Assembly: GCA_934193515.1 (NCBI GenBank)
Contig: CAKPVJ010000044.1
Span: forward strand, 1-14,726
DNA length: 14,726 nucleotides
Source of the DNA: an uncultured Megasphaera sp.
Lineage (GTDB): Bacteria; Bacillota; Negativicutes; Veillonellales; Megasphaeraceae
Direction: 5' to 3'
The notes beneath the pieces are model-generated. The model did no database searches and had not been told where the DNA came from. It saw only the letters and a program-made list of their open reading frames with translations. Numbering within the stretch: the first letter of the stretch is position 1; each line of letters starts with the position of its first letter. Positions 1 to 5,882 of the stretch are shown piece after piece. The position numbers and the translations under genes were made by a program.

Positions 1-12
1 GGCTCTTTTGCT

Positions 13-49
13 AAAAAAAACGGACTCAGTTATCTGAATCCGTTTTTTT
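13..49. terminator. Bidirectional intrinsic terminator at left edge
   Basis: A-tract, a 10-bp stem (ACGGACTCAG / CTGAATCCGT) with a 4-nt loop, then seven T. The one imperfect pair is C.A on the plus strand but a G.U wobble on the minus strand, so it may also work well leftward. It probably ends a gene outside the window and insulates the BASS gene at 118. Confidence 0.6.
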
Positions 50-117
50 GATGGGACTATTACGTTACAGCCCCTTTGTATATGCATAAATAATAGAGTA
101 GAAAGGTCGTATAAACA

Positions 118-1125
118 ATGAAAAAAGTATGTGCCTTAATTGGCAAATATTTTGGTATTCTTGCCGTAGTGTTCCTTATTTTGGGGATGACAACGCCTGA
201 CAGCTTTAAATGGGTATTGGGAAAAATCGGCGATGTTTCTGTATTAAGCGTACTGCTGGGCGTAGTTATGTTTGGCATGGGCACGACGCTGAGTCTGCAT
301 GATTTTGCGCTGGTGCTCAAACGGCCGCGTGATGTATTCTTTGGCGCCTGCGCACAATATTTCGTCATGCCGTTTTTGGCATATGTATTATCCACTTTAT
401 TCCAATTGGATCCGGCACTGACTGTCGGTGTTGTCTTAGTCGGTACCTGCCCGGGCGGTACGTCTTCCAATGTCATTACCTTTATGAGTAAAGGGGACTT
501 GGCCTTATCCGTCACAATGACCAGTGTTTCCACTGTCATTTCGCCGATTATGACGCCGCTTCTTACGTATTTGATTATTGGACAGCGTGTTGCTTTTGAC
601 CCTGTAGGCATGTTTATTTCTATTTTGCAGATTGTTATCTTTCCGATTTGCTTGGGTTTGGCTGTCAAATACTTCCTGCCTAAACTGGCTGCTACGGCAA
701 CGGATTACCTGCCGGCCGTATCTTCCTTGGCTATTTCCTTCCTTATCGCCGGTATCATTGGTGCCAGCCGCAACGCTATCCTTTCCAGCTCCGGTGTTAT
801 CCTGCTTGTCGTCATCCTTCACAATTGTTTGGGATATGTCCTTGGTTTTGCCATCGGCCATTTCTGCGGTATGAGCTGGAAGAAAATGGTTGCCTTGTCC
901 ATTGAAGTCGGCATGCAGAATTCCGGCTTGGCAACAGGCCTTGCTAAAGCGCATTTTGCATCCCTGCCAATGGCCGGCGTACCAGGTGCTGTCTTCAGCG
1001 CATGGCATAACATTTCCGGTGCTGTATTGGCCTATTTGTATGTCAACTTCCTCAACAAACGATTTGATTCGGACTATGAAGAAGACGTTAAAGAAGCTAA
1101 GGTTGTACCAAATGCCGGACACTAA
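118..1125 (+). CDS. BASS-family sodium-dependent transporter (paralogue 1)
   Basis: 335 aa, strongly hydrophobic, the usual length and about ten membrane segments of the bile acid:sodium symporter (BASS) family, which includes bacterial ASBT homologues and the pantothenate-precursor transporter PanS. The two sodium sites known from the Neisseria ASBT structure are all present: S117-N118 in the GGTSSN crossover, S131 and T135 in the following helix, E263-V264 and M266-Q267 in EVGMQN, and Q80 for the second site. It should therefore be a genuine sodium-coupled inner-membrane carrier. The substrate cannot be read from the sequence; organic anions such as 2-keto acids or pantoate-like compounds are typical for bacterial members. 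Ribosome binding site GAAAGG lies at 101-106, 11 nt from the ATG, a little far. It is clearly paralogous to the transporter at 4337 and shares a short C-terminal tail ending in His, but has no T-box. Family call firm, substrate unknown. Confidence 0.92.
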   Translation: MKKVCALIGKYFGILAVVFLILGMTTPDSFKWVLGKIGDVSVLSVLLGVVMFGMGTTLSLHDFALVLKRPRDVFFGACAQYFVMPFLAYVLSTLFQLDPALTVGVVLVGTCPGGTSSNVITFMSKGDLALSVTMTSVSTVISPIMTPLLTYLIIGQRVAFDPVGMFISILQIVIFPICLGLAVKYFLPKLAATATDYLPAVSSLAISFLIAGIIGASRNAILSSSGVILLVVILHNCLGYVLGFAIGHFCGMSWKKMVALSIEVGMQNSGLATGLAKAHFASLPMAGVPGAVFSAWHNISGAVLAYLYVNFLNKRFDSDYEEDVKEAKVVPNAGH

Positions 1126-1142
1126 TCCTACTATTGCGTACT

Positions 1143-1192
1143 AAAAAAAGACAGGATATATAGAGTGAATGCTCCGATATCCTGTCTTTTTT
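1143..1192. terminator. Bidirectional terminator between convergent genes
   Basis: A perfect 10-bp stem (GACAGGATAT / ATATCCTGTC) flanked by an A-tract on the left and a T-tract on the right, so it works in both directions. It lies between the converging BASS gene and hxlR-type gene and overlaps the last two bases of the latter's stop codon. Confidence 0.88.
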
Positions 1193-1535
1193 ATTCAGTG
1201 TATTCGTCCTTGTTCATATATTCAATATAATCTGTACCCAGTTCTTTTAGTACATCGAGAATAAGCGTAAATTTTTCACCGACTTCACTAAGACTGTATT
1301 CAACTTTTGGTGGAATTTGGTCATACGATGTACGGATAACTAATCCACGGGTTTCTAACGTCTTTAGCTGGCGAGATAAAGTCGTATGCGTCATTTCTTC
1401 CGGCATGCGGCGCAGTAATTCATTGAAACGGACAGGACCGTTTGATAACAAATAAATAATATACATAGACCATTTTCCTGTTAGCAGCTTTTGGGCTGTC
1501 ACGTAGGGACAGCGACCAAATAAATCTTCTTTCAT
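1191..1535 (-). CDS. HxlR-family winged-helix transcriptional regulator
   Basis: 114 aa, the normal size for an HxlR-type DNA-binding protein (dimeric winged helix). Seen: the N-terminal Cys motif CPY with C9, the family signature GKW at 20-22, a recognition region around RFNELLRRMPE, then the wing with PPKVEY near 75-80 and a C-terminal dimerisation helix. The lone N-terminal Cys matches the position that senses electrophiles or oxidants in relatives such as YodB and HypR; redox sensing here is inference. The start at 1535 is chosen over the ATG at 1565 because AGGAAGGA (1544-1551) lies 8 nt upstream of it, and because the longer start would lie inside the promoter -10 box. It is divergent from the small Cys protein at 1670, sharing a control region with two dyads, so it probably regulates itself and that gene. 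Confidence 0.9.
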   Translation of the reverse strand: MKEDLFGRCPYVTAQKLLTGKWSMYIIYLLSNGPVRFNELLRRMPEEMTHTTLSRQLKTLETRGLVIRTSYDQIPPKVEYSLSEVGEKFTLILDVLKELGTDYIEYMNKDEYTE

Positions 1536-1550
1536 ATATACGTTCCTTCC

Positions 1551-1564
1551 TGATACCGGTATCA
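1551..1564. promoter_or_regulatory. Perfect 14-bp palindrome over the hxlR-type start site (candidate operator)
   Basis: TGATACCGGTATCA is a perfect dyad placed directly after the -10 box of the leftward promoter, where transcription should start, and just before the ribosome binding site. This is a classic spot for autorepression by a dimeric regulator. Binding is inferred, not seen. Confidence 0.55.
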
Positions 1565-1592
1565 TTATATATCGTACTTGTTATTATGTAAC
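1564..1592 (-). promoter_or_regulatory. Promoter of the HxlR-type regulator
   Basis: On the minus strand GTTACA (1587-1592), a 17-nt spacer and TATAAT (1564-1569). The -10 is perfect and the -35 matches 4 of 6. Its -35 lies inside the spacer of the opposing promoter, so the two promoters physically overlap. Confidence 0.65.
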
Positions 1593-1606
1593 TCATTAGT
1601 TATAAT
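1578..1606 (+). promoter_or_regulatory. Promoter of the small Cys protein gene
   Basis: TTGTTA (1578-1583), a 17-nt spacer and a perfect TATAAT (1601-1606). It overlaps the leftward promoter of the HxlR-type gene. Confidence 0.7.
1589..1602. promoter_or_regulatory. Dyad TAACT-N4-AGTTA in the divergent promoter (candidate operator)
   Basis: A perfect inverted repeat with 5-bp arms, running from the spacer into the -10 box of the rightward promoter and overlapping the -35 of the leftward one. A protein bound here could block both promoters. The likely binder is the HxlR-type regulator; this is inference from position. Confidence 0.5.
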
Positions 1607-1669
1607 TATAGCTGTACAAAGAAAGAATTGCAATATATATGCTGATGTATGGAAATGGAGGAAACGATC

Positions 1670-2026
1670 ATGACAAAAGAAACAGTAGAATTTGTAACAG
1701 CAAAGACAAAAGAATTGATGGCAGCCCCCAGCTGCAGCAAAGAAGCAAAAGATGCAGCCCAAGCTTGGTTAAATGCAGTAGGGACGGCAAACGAAGCGGA
1801 AGAAACGAAAAAATATATTGCTGAATTAGAAGCCGATATTACTACAATTGATGGTTTAATTGCCTTTGCCGGTTCTGATGCAGGTAAAAGTGTATTTGGT
1901 GCAGACGTAGCACCGAAAGTAGTTGAACAAGCGAAAGCAGCCAAAGCCAACGGGGCTGTATATTGTTTCTGTGATGCTTGTAAGGCCGCCGAAGCAATTC
2001 TTAGTAAAAAATCAGAATTGTTGTAA
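1670..2026 (+). CDS. Small conserved Cys-containing protein of unknown function
   Basis: 118 aa, soluble, mostly helical and acidic-to-neutral, no signal peptide. Cysteines sit at C22 (APSCSKEA) and in a C-terminal C-x-C-x2-C cluster (C99, C101, C104), which could bind a metal or act as a thiol switch. From memory, similar small proteins in Clostridia carry the doubtful label 'molecular chaperone Hsp90'; nothing here resembles the Hsp90 ATPase and I would not use that name. The start at 1670 is chosen because GGAGG (1657-1661) lies 8 nt upstream; the in-frame ATG at 1649 has no such site. It is divergent from the HxlR-type regulator with overlapping promoters, which suggests regulation by it, perhaps in response to thiol or electrophile stress. 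Existence of the gene is firm, function is not known. Confidence 0.88.
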   Translation: MTKETVEFVTAKTKELMAAPSCSKEAKDAAQAWLNAVGTANEAEETKKYIAELEADITTIDGLIAFAGSDAGKSVFGADVAPKVVEQAKAAKANGAVYCFCDACKAAEAILSKKSELL

Positions 2027-2069
2027 AAGCAGCTAAATTTTTTTCATTAAATTCAAATAGAATAAAAAG

Positions 2070-2121
2070 AAGGGCTGTAACAAAATGAAATTATTTTTTA
2101 ATCCATTTTGTTACAGCCCTT
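2070..2121. terminator. Bidirectional terminator, 18-bp perfect stem
   Basis: Arms AAGGGCTGTAACAAAATG (2070-2087) and its exact complement (2104-2121), a 16-nt AT-rich loop, T-runs on both exits. It serves the small Cys protein gene and, from the other side, the radical SAM operon. The rest of 2027-2245 shows nothing else convincing. Confidence 0.85.
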
Positions 2122-2245
2122 TTGTCATACTTGTTTTACGTGTATCCTTTGTAGCATGACTGTTCATGATTTTCAAACTTCAAAAAACGTTTAAAGAAAT
2201 ACAATAGTGCATGATAGACAAAAGCAGTATGTTACAGTCTCTTTT

Positions 2246-2866
2246 TTATATAGCCATGTTAGGCGTTGGTGTGAGGATAACCGCTCCGTCAGCGGTTGTT
2301 TTTGTCGGCAAGTCTGTTAAAGAACCACGTATCCCTTCGATATCTGTAGGAATCCGTTTATATGGTAGTTTTTCCATGATTTGATCCATGGCTTGCGAGA
2401 GAATATCGTAGGGATTATTTAGAATAGACGCAGATTCCCGGTCAAAGCCGCGGGAACTGTAACGTTTGAATGTTTTCTTTTGGTTATCATAAGCATAGAC
2501 AGCCAAATGATAGGCATATTCGGTTACCAGTTCATCGTCATAGTGGAAAAAGAGCGTATACTGCCGCCATTGCCAAGTACGTACAACGGGAACCAATACG
2601 ACATCAGCATGATACGTTTCGGCTAATGTACGGAGCTTGTCCTCTGTGACATCTTGGGGAGACAAGCGGTCTTCCGGTTGCAGACGATCCCAATAGGGGA
2701 TGCGGAATGGCTGCATCAAGCGATGGGTCATATAGTTGGTGACTGCATCTTGGCTCGTCGTATTAACGATGAGTACCGAACGCATATGCTCAAACCGGGG
2801 TTCTTGTGCAAAGGCAGTCATGGTTAACATCGCGAAGAGGAGCATAAGCAGTACACTCTTTTTCAT
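2246..2866 (-). CDS. Secreted or periplasmic protein of unknown function
   Basis: 206 aa with a clear signal peptide: two Lys, a hydrophobic core, then an AFA cleavage site after about residue 20. There is no lipobox Cys, so it should be soluble in the periplasm. The mature part begins with a strand-like RSVLIVNTTS, has a middle ADVVLVPVVRTW segment followed by aromatic-rich strands and a Ser-Arg-Gly turn, and ends with a helix before the proline-rich tail. This layout faintly recalls the CsgG/LpoB-like periplasmic alpha-beta fold, but I do not recognise the family and that comparison is a weak inference. AGGAGG (2875-2880) is 8 nt from the ATG. It lies 15 nt after the radical SAM gene, so the two are almost surely one transcript, although a cytosolic radical SAM enzyme and a periplasmic protein are an odd couple. 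Confidence 0.88.
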   Translation of the reverse strand: MKKSVLLMLLFAMLTMTAFAQEPRFEHMRSVLIVNTTSQDAVTNYMTHRLMQPFRIPYWDRLQPEDRLSPQDVTEDKLRTLAETYHADVVLVPVVRTWQWRQYTLFFHYDDELVTEYAYHLAVYAYDNQKKTFKRYSSRGFDRESASILNNPYDILSQAMDQIMEKLPYKRIPTDIEGIRGSLTDLPTKTTADGAVILTPTPNMAI

Positions 2867-2881
2867 GGCGAGTACCTCCTG

Positions 2882-3769
2882 TTAGAAATTACCGTTATCG
2901 TTTAATAATGGACGGGTATTATCTGCTCGGGGAATATATTGTTCCAAATTTGCCAGCATAGCGTCTTTATCCATTGGCAGTGTACCGCCGACAGGAAGCA
3001 GGTTGGAGACGTGGTTGCTGCGGAAAATACAAGGACGGCTCATTTCGGTGTGACGAAGAATCATGTCTAGTTCTTCTAAGAAGCCGCGGGCCGTAAGCGG
3101 CGTAAATTTGCCGAAGACGACATCCTGATATAATGGCGCATCGCCGGGAATAATCAAAGACAGGGCGCTGAGCATAGTCGGATTGATGGCAGATACTACG
3201 TCAGCAGTGTGCAGAGCATGCTCTCTGGTCCGTTCCTGGCCGCCTAATCCCAATAGAATCATGGCAGATAATTTCATGCCGGCGGCTAACGCTTTTTTAC
3301 CGGCCTGAATAGTCAGGGCACCCGTTGTGCCTTTTTTGACATGGCGCAGCACTTCGTCGTCACCGCTTTCAATTCCCATATATAAGATACCCAGACCGGC
3401 TTCGCGAAGACGTTTTAAATCTTCCGGTGATTTTCTGTTTAAATCGGCCGGTGTAGCATAAGCCCCGATGCGGGTAATATTGGGAAATGTGCTATAACAT
3501 TTGTGAAGAATATGAATTAAATCATCTGTCGGCAGCACGAGGGCGTCGCCGTCGGCCAAGAAAATCCGACGGATAAAGGGATAGGCTGCAGCCCCTCGTT
3601 CAATAATTCCGTCGATTTCTTCTAAAGAGCGTACACGGTATTTGGATGCCTTGTACATGGTGCAAAATGTGCACATATTATGAGAACAGCCAATCGTTAC
3701 GCGTAAAATAAAACTGCGCGCTTCGCTGGGCGGTCTGAATACTAAACCTTCTGCATTATCAATTAACAT
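2882..3769 (-). CDS. Radical SAM superfamily protein
   Basis: 295 aa. A cysteine triplet at C28, C33 and C36 in GCSHNMCTFC would ligate the [4Fe-4S] cluster that cleaves S-adenosylmethionine. The spacing is C-x4-C-x2-C, not the classical C-x3-C-x2-C; I recall a Fe-S oxidoreductase subgroup with GC-x-x-N-x-CTFC-x-MY that shares this spacing. Further support: the LADGDAL strand near 80, a MGIESGDDEVL segment matching the GxESG-like SAM-contact strand, and partial TIM-barrel length. No extra cluster or B12 domain is visible, and the substrate is unknown. The start at 3769 is preferred to the ATG at 3802 because AAAGGAGAG (3775-3783) lies just upstream and the longer start would overlap the promoter. 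First gene of an operon with the secreted protein at 2246. Confidence 0.9.
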   Translation of the reverse strand: MLIDNAEGLVFRPPSEARSFILRVTIGCSHNMCTFCTMYKASKYRVRSLEEIDGIIERGAAAYPFIRRIFLADGDALVLPTDDLIHILHKCYSTFPNITRIGAYATPADLNRKSPEDLKRLREAGLGILYMGIESGDDEVLRHVKKGTTGALTIQAGKKALAAGMKLSAMILLGLGGQERTREHALHTADVVSAINPTMLSALSLIIPGDAPLYQDVVFGKFTPLTARGFLEELDMILRHTEMSRPCIFRSNHVSNLLPVGGTLPMDKDAMLANLEQYIPRADNTRPLLNDNGNF

Positions 3770-3793
3770 GAAAACTCTCCTTTCTCTATCTTT

Positions 3794-3823
3794 ATTATAC
3801 ACAGTTTGATGGGAATAGGTAAA
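3794..3823 (-). promoter_or_regulatory. Promoter of the radical SAM operon
   Basis: Minus strand TTTACC (3818-3823), 18-nt spacer and a perfect TATAAT (3794-3799). The -35 matches 4 of 6. The leader would be only about 20 nt before the start at 3769. Confidence 0.55.
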
Positions 3824-3883
3824 TACTTTTAAATAGAAAAAATTTGCATACCAACTAATACGTTTTACTTCTTAAAAATATTA

Positions 3884-3899
3884 AGTTAAATGTTTAACT
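3884..3899. promoter_or_regulatory. Inverted repeat AGTTAAA-TG-TTTAACT
   Basis: A perfect dyad with 7-bp arms in the AT-rich gap between the divergent radical SAM and T-box promoters, 35 nt before the T-box -35 box. It could be an operator, but dyads arise easily in such AT-rich DNA. Confidence 0.3.
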
Positions 3900-3934
3900 A
3901 GAAAGAAAAATACGAATAAAATATTAAAAAATTA

Positions 3935-3963
3935 TTGACTTATCTAAAAAATACCGCTATAAT
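3935..3963 (+). promoter_or_regulatory. Promoter of the T-box-controlled transporter
   Basis: TTGACT (3935-3940), a 17-nt spacer and TATAAT (3958-3963), 11 of 12 consensus bases. Transcription should begin near 3970, shortly before Stem I of the T-box RNA. Confidence 0.85.
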
Positions 3964-3984
3964 AAAGCTCAACAAATACAAAAC

Positions 3985-4260
3985 AGTGTTGATTGGGAGT
4001 AGTAATATCGCAGCCGAACGTACAGAGACCTGCTGGCAGCTGAGAAGCAGGATGGAAACTCGATATGAAGTCGCCCAGGAGCAGCTGTCCGAAAGCGGAA
4101 TGCCGCGAGTAGATACAGCCGGCAGGCAGCCGTTATCCTGCCAGGCATTGCATGGAATATCCGGAGATGCCTACAAAGTGGCCATATGACATGGCAAAAA
4201 GAGTGGTACCGCAGAGTAATATACTTTGTCTCTTAGTTTAGAGATGAAGTATTTTTTTTT
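3985..4260 (+). ncRNA. T-box riboswitch, specifier GUC (valine)
   Basis: All main parts of a T-box leader are visible. Stem I: lower helix TTGGG (3993-3997) with CCCAG (4074-4078); specifier loop with AGTA (4001-4004) facing GAA (4067-4069), the loop E motif; helix ATATCG (4005-4010) with CGATAT (4061-4066); apical AGAGA bulge (4024-4028) and CCTGCT/AGCAGG hairpin. The triplet after GAA is GTC (4070-4072) followed by a purine, so it should pair with tRNA-Val (GAC). A CCGTTATC block is at 4130-4137. The T-box AGAGTGGTACCGCA (4200-4213) presents bulge UGGU, whose U fits the A discriminator of tRNA-Val. Antiterminator: AAGAG (4199-4203) with CTCTT (4230-4234) and GCAGAG with CTTTGT. The 13-bp terminator (4221-4252, T-run to 4260) reuses that strand. 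Uncharged tRNA-Val should allow readthrough into the transporter gene. Confidence 0.93.
4221..4260 (+). terminator. Regulated terminator of the T-box
   Basis: ATACTTTGTCTCT (4221-4233) pairs with AGAGATGAAGTAT (4240-4252) over 13 bp, two of them G.U, then a run of nine T. Bases 4224-4233 (and 4234) are also the 3' strand of the antiterminator, so the two folds exclude each other. Confidence 0.9.
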
Positions 4261-4336
4261 CGGCCAATCAAAACCGTTTAGTTATTTGTGATTCGATTAT
4301 TTTATTACATATTGTTGTGGAAGGGACAGGATAGGT

Positions 4337-5335
4337 ATGATGGATCTGATTGGAAAATTAAGCGGTTTTGTTGGGAAAAATCTGACATATATCGTATTTT
4401 TAGTTGTCATTTGGGCATATTTTATGCCGAATGCATTCTTATGGGCTGTACCGCATACCGTGTTGCTGCTGGGCGTTATCATGTTTGGCATGGGCATGAC
4501 GCTGCATGCCAAAGATTTTAAATTGATCGTACAGCGCCCCAAAGAAGTAATGATTGGCTGCATTGCGCATTATACGATTATGCCGCTGTTGGCATATGCC
4601 TTGGTTATTGCCTTTGAAATGCCGCCAGAACTGGCTGTCGGCATGGTTTTGCTGGGTTCTTGTCCGAGCGGCACGGCATCCAATGTTATGGGATTTTTGG
4701 CAAAAGCCGATGTACCCCTCTCCGTTTCTATTACGACGTGTTCCACACTGCTTGCGCCTATTATGATGCCTTTCATCGTTTGGGCTTTGGCCGGTCAGTG
4801 GGTTGAAGTTTCTTTTATGGCCATGGCGATGACAGTTATGAAAGTTATTTTAATTCCGTTAGTATTGGGACTTATCGTTCATCGTATGATGGGGGAAAAA
4901 CATGTTGCTTCCTTGTCTAAAGTGTTGGTTTTGATTTCTGCTTTTGGCGTGTTGGTTATCGTTGGCGGCGTTATTGCTATCAACGGGCCGAAGATTTTAG
5001 AATTAGGCGCTTTCATTGTTATCATGGTTTTGCTGCACAATCTTGGTGGATTCCTCATTGGTTACTTTGTTACAGGAAAACTGGGTTTGGGCAAAAAACA
5101 GCAGCATTCCGTTACGCTGGAAGTCGGTATGCAGAATGATGCCTTGGCTATTTCCCTGGTATCTGTATTCTTTGCGCCGGCTGTAGCGATTCCGGCTGCT
5201 GTAGGTGCTGCAATTCATCAGATTACAGGCTCAATTTTGGCAGGTATTTTTGCCCGTCATATGGATAAGATAGAACAACGGGAACAGGAAAAACAGCAGT
5301 CATTGGCTGAAGCCGTTGTTCCGACGCAGCACTAA
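4337..5335 (+). CDS. BASS-family sodium-dependent transporter under T-box(Val) control
   Basis: 332 aa, about ten membrane segments, paralogue of the protein at 118. Sodium-site residues seen: S115-N116 in SGTASN, S129 and T133, and E262-V263, M265-Q266 in EVGMQN. The Gln of the second sodium site is His here (H78), a visible difference from paralogue 1. The T-box in front ties expression to a shortage of charged tRNA-Val, so the substrate is probably valine-related. The BASS family does include carriers of 2-keto acids and of pantoate precursors, which makes 2-ketoisovalerate or ketopantoate reasonable guesses. The start may be the ATG at 4337 or the next codon at 4340; AGGATAGG (4328-4335) sits directly upstream and fits the second slightly better. 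Single-gene unit ended by the terminator at 5400. Family firm, substrate inferred. Confidence 0.92.
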   Translation: MMDLIGKLSGFVGKNLTYIVFLVVIWAYFMPNAFLWAVPHTVLLLGVIMFGMGMTLHAKDFKLIVQRPKEVMIGCIAHYTIMPLLAYALVIAFEMPPELAVGMVLLGSCPSGTASNVMGFLAKADVPLSVSITTCSTLLAPIMMPFIVWALAGQWVEVSFMAMAMTVMKVILIPLVLGLIVHRMMGEKHVASLSKVLVLISAFGVLVIVGGVIAINGPKILELGAFIVIMVLLHNLGGFLIGYFVTGKLGLGKKQQHSVTLEVGMQNDALAISLVSVFFAPAVAIPAAVGAAIHQITGSILAGIFARHMDKIEQREQEKQQSLAEAVVPTQH

Positions 5336-5350
5336 GTCCAGAGAATGAAA

Positions 5351-5393
5351 AGGGGATTGATAGGTATAGTATATATACTGCAAACTATCCCCT
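5351..5393 (+). other. Hairpin downstream of the transporter gene
   Basis: AGGGGAT (5351-5357) pairs with ATCCCCT (5387-5393) around a perfect palindrome AGTATATATACT (5368-5379). It has no T-tract and comes before the real terminator, so it may protect the mRNA 3' end or merely help termination. Confidence 0.4.
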
Positions 5394-5399
5394 GCAAAT

Positions 5400-5436
5400 A
5401 AAAAAGGGTTACCGCTTTGTGCGGCAGCCCTTTTTT
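5400..5436. terminator. Bidirectional terminator between transporter and glnK
   Basis: A-tract, a 10-bp stem GGGTTACCGC / GCGGCAGCCC with one mismatch and one wobble on either strand, a 5-nt loop and a T-tract. It serves the BASS gene from the left and amtB-glnK from the right. Confidence 0.85.
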
Positions 5437-5457
5437 AGTACACCGTGCTGTACTAAA
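5434..5457. other. Second hairpin beside the terminator
   Basis: TTTAGTACA (5434-5442) and TGTACTAAA (5449-5457) form a perfect 9-bp stem with a 6-nt loop. It overlaps the T-tract of the neighbouring terminator. Together the two hairpins are flanked by a 9-bp direct repeat. Confidence 0.5.
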
Positions 5458-5500
5458 CCCTGCAAACGTTATTTTTTATCTATCCCCCGATAGTATGGAT

Positions 5501-5863
5501 TTATTTTTCGTCCATAATCGCTTCCGGTCCTCTGTCACCGGTACGAATACGAACAGCATCGCTTAATTCATACACAAAGATTTTGCCGTCACCCGGTTTG
5601 CCTGTTTTGCAGACCTGCTGAGCCACTTCAATAACTTTTTCTACGGGAATTTCACAAATTACCGTTTCTACTTTTATTCCCGGAAGCAAATTAATATTGT
5701 ATTTCTGACCCCGATACACTTCGACGTAGCCTTTTTGCAGGCCACAGCCAAATACCTGGCTTACGGTCATGCCCAAAACGCCGATTCTGTTTAGTGCATC
5801 TTTTAATTCTTCCAACTTGCTCGGTCGTGTGATAATTTCAACTTTCGTGATTTTACGCTCCAT
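5501..5863 (-). CDS. glnK: PII-family nitrogen regulatory protein
   Basis: 120 aa, slightly longer than the usual 112 because of a C-terminal tail. PII proteins form trimers that bind ATP/ADP and 2-oxoglutarate and block AmtB or control nitrogen enzymes. Seen: the T-loop region around QKGYVEVYRGQKYNINLLP with Y55 at the position uridylylated in enterobacterial PII and Y50 at the second conserved Tyr, the B-loop TGKPGDGKI (87-95), and the RIRTGDRG C-loop. The neighbouring T-loop residues differ from E. coli GlnB (QK in place of AE), so uridylylation cannot be assumed. AGGAGGT (5871-5877) is 7 nt from the ATG. It lies 19 nt after amtB, so the two form an operon with the order amtB-glnK, and the role as AmtB gate regulator (GlnK) follows from that. 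Last gene before the terminator at 5400-5436. Confidence 0.93.
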   Translation of the reverse strand: MERKITKVEIITRPSKLEELKDALNRIGVLGMTVSQVFGCGLQKGYVEVYRGQKYNINLLPGIKVETVICEIPVEKVIEVAQQVCKTGKPGDGKIFVYELSDAVRIRTGDRGPEAIMDEK

Positions 5864-5882
5864 AGCAAGGACCTCCTATCTA

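Noticed and set aside
60..668. Long open frame antisense to the first BASS gene
   Set aside because: It lies wholly opposite a well-supported gene and shows no domain or signal; the same applies to frames opposite amtB, the amidohydrolase and the RND genes.
1670..2026. Naming the small protein Hsp90 or a chaperone
   Set aside because: It is far too short and lacks the GHKL ATPase motifs; the label is only a half-remembered database name.
3935..4189. Open frame of 84 codons on the plus strand
   Set aside because: It starts on the -35 box of a strong promoter and runs through the T-box RNA; there is no ribosome binding site, and the composition is explained by the structured RNA.
4288..4521. 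Open frame of 77 codons overlapping the start of the second BASS gene
   Set aside because: No ribosome binding site and no family features; it is a frame shadow of the transporter gene.
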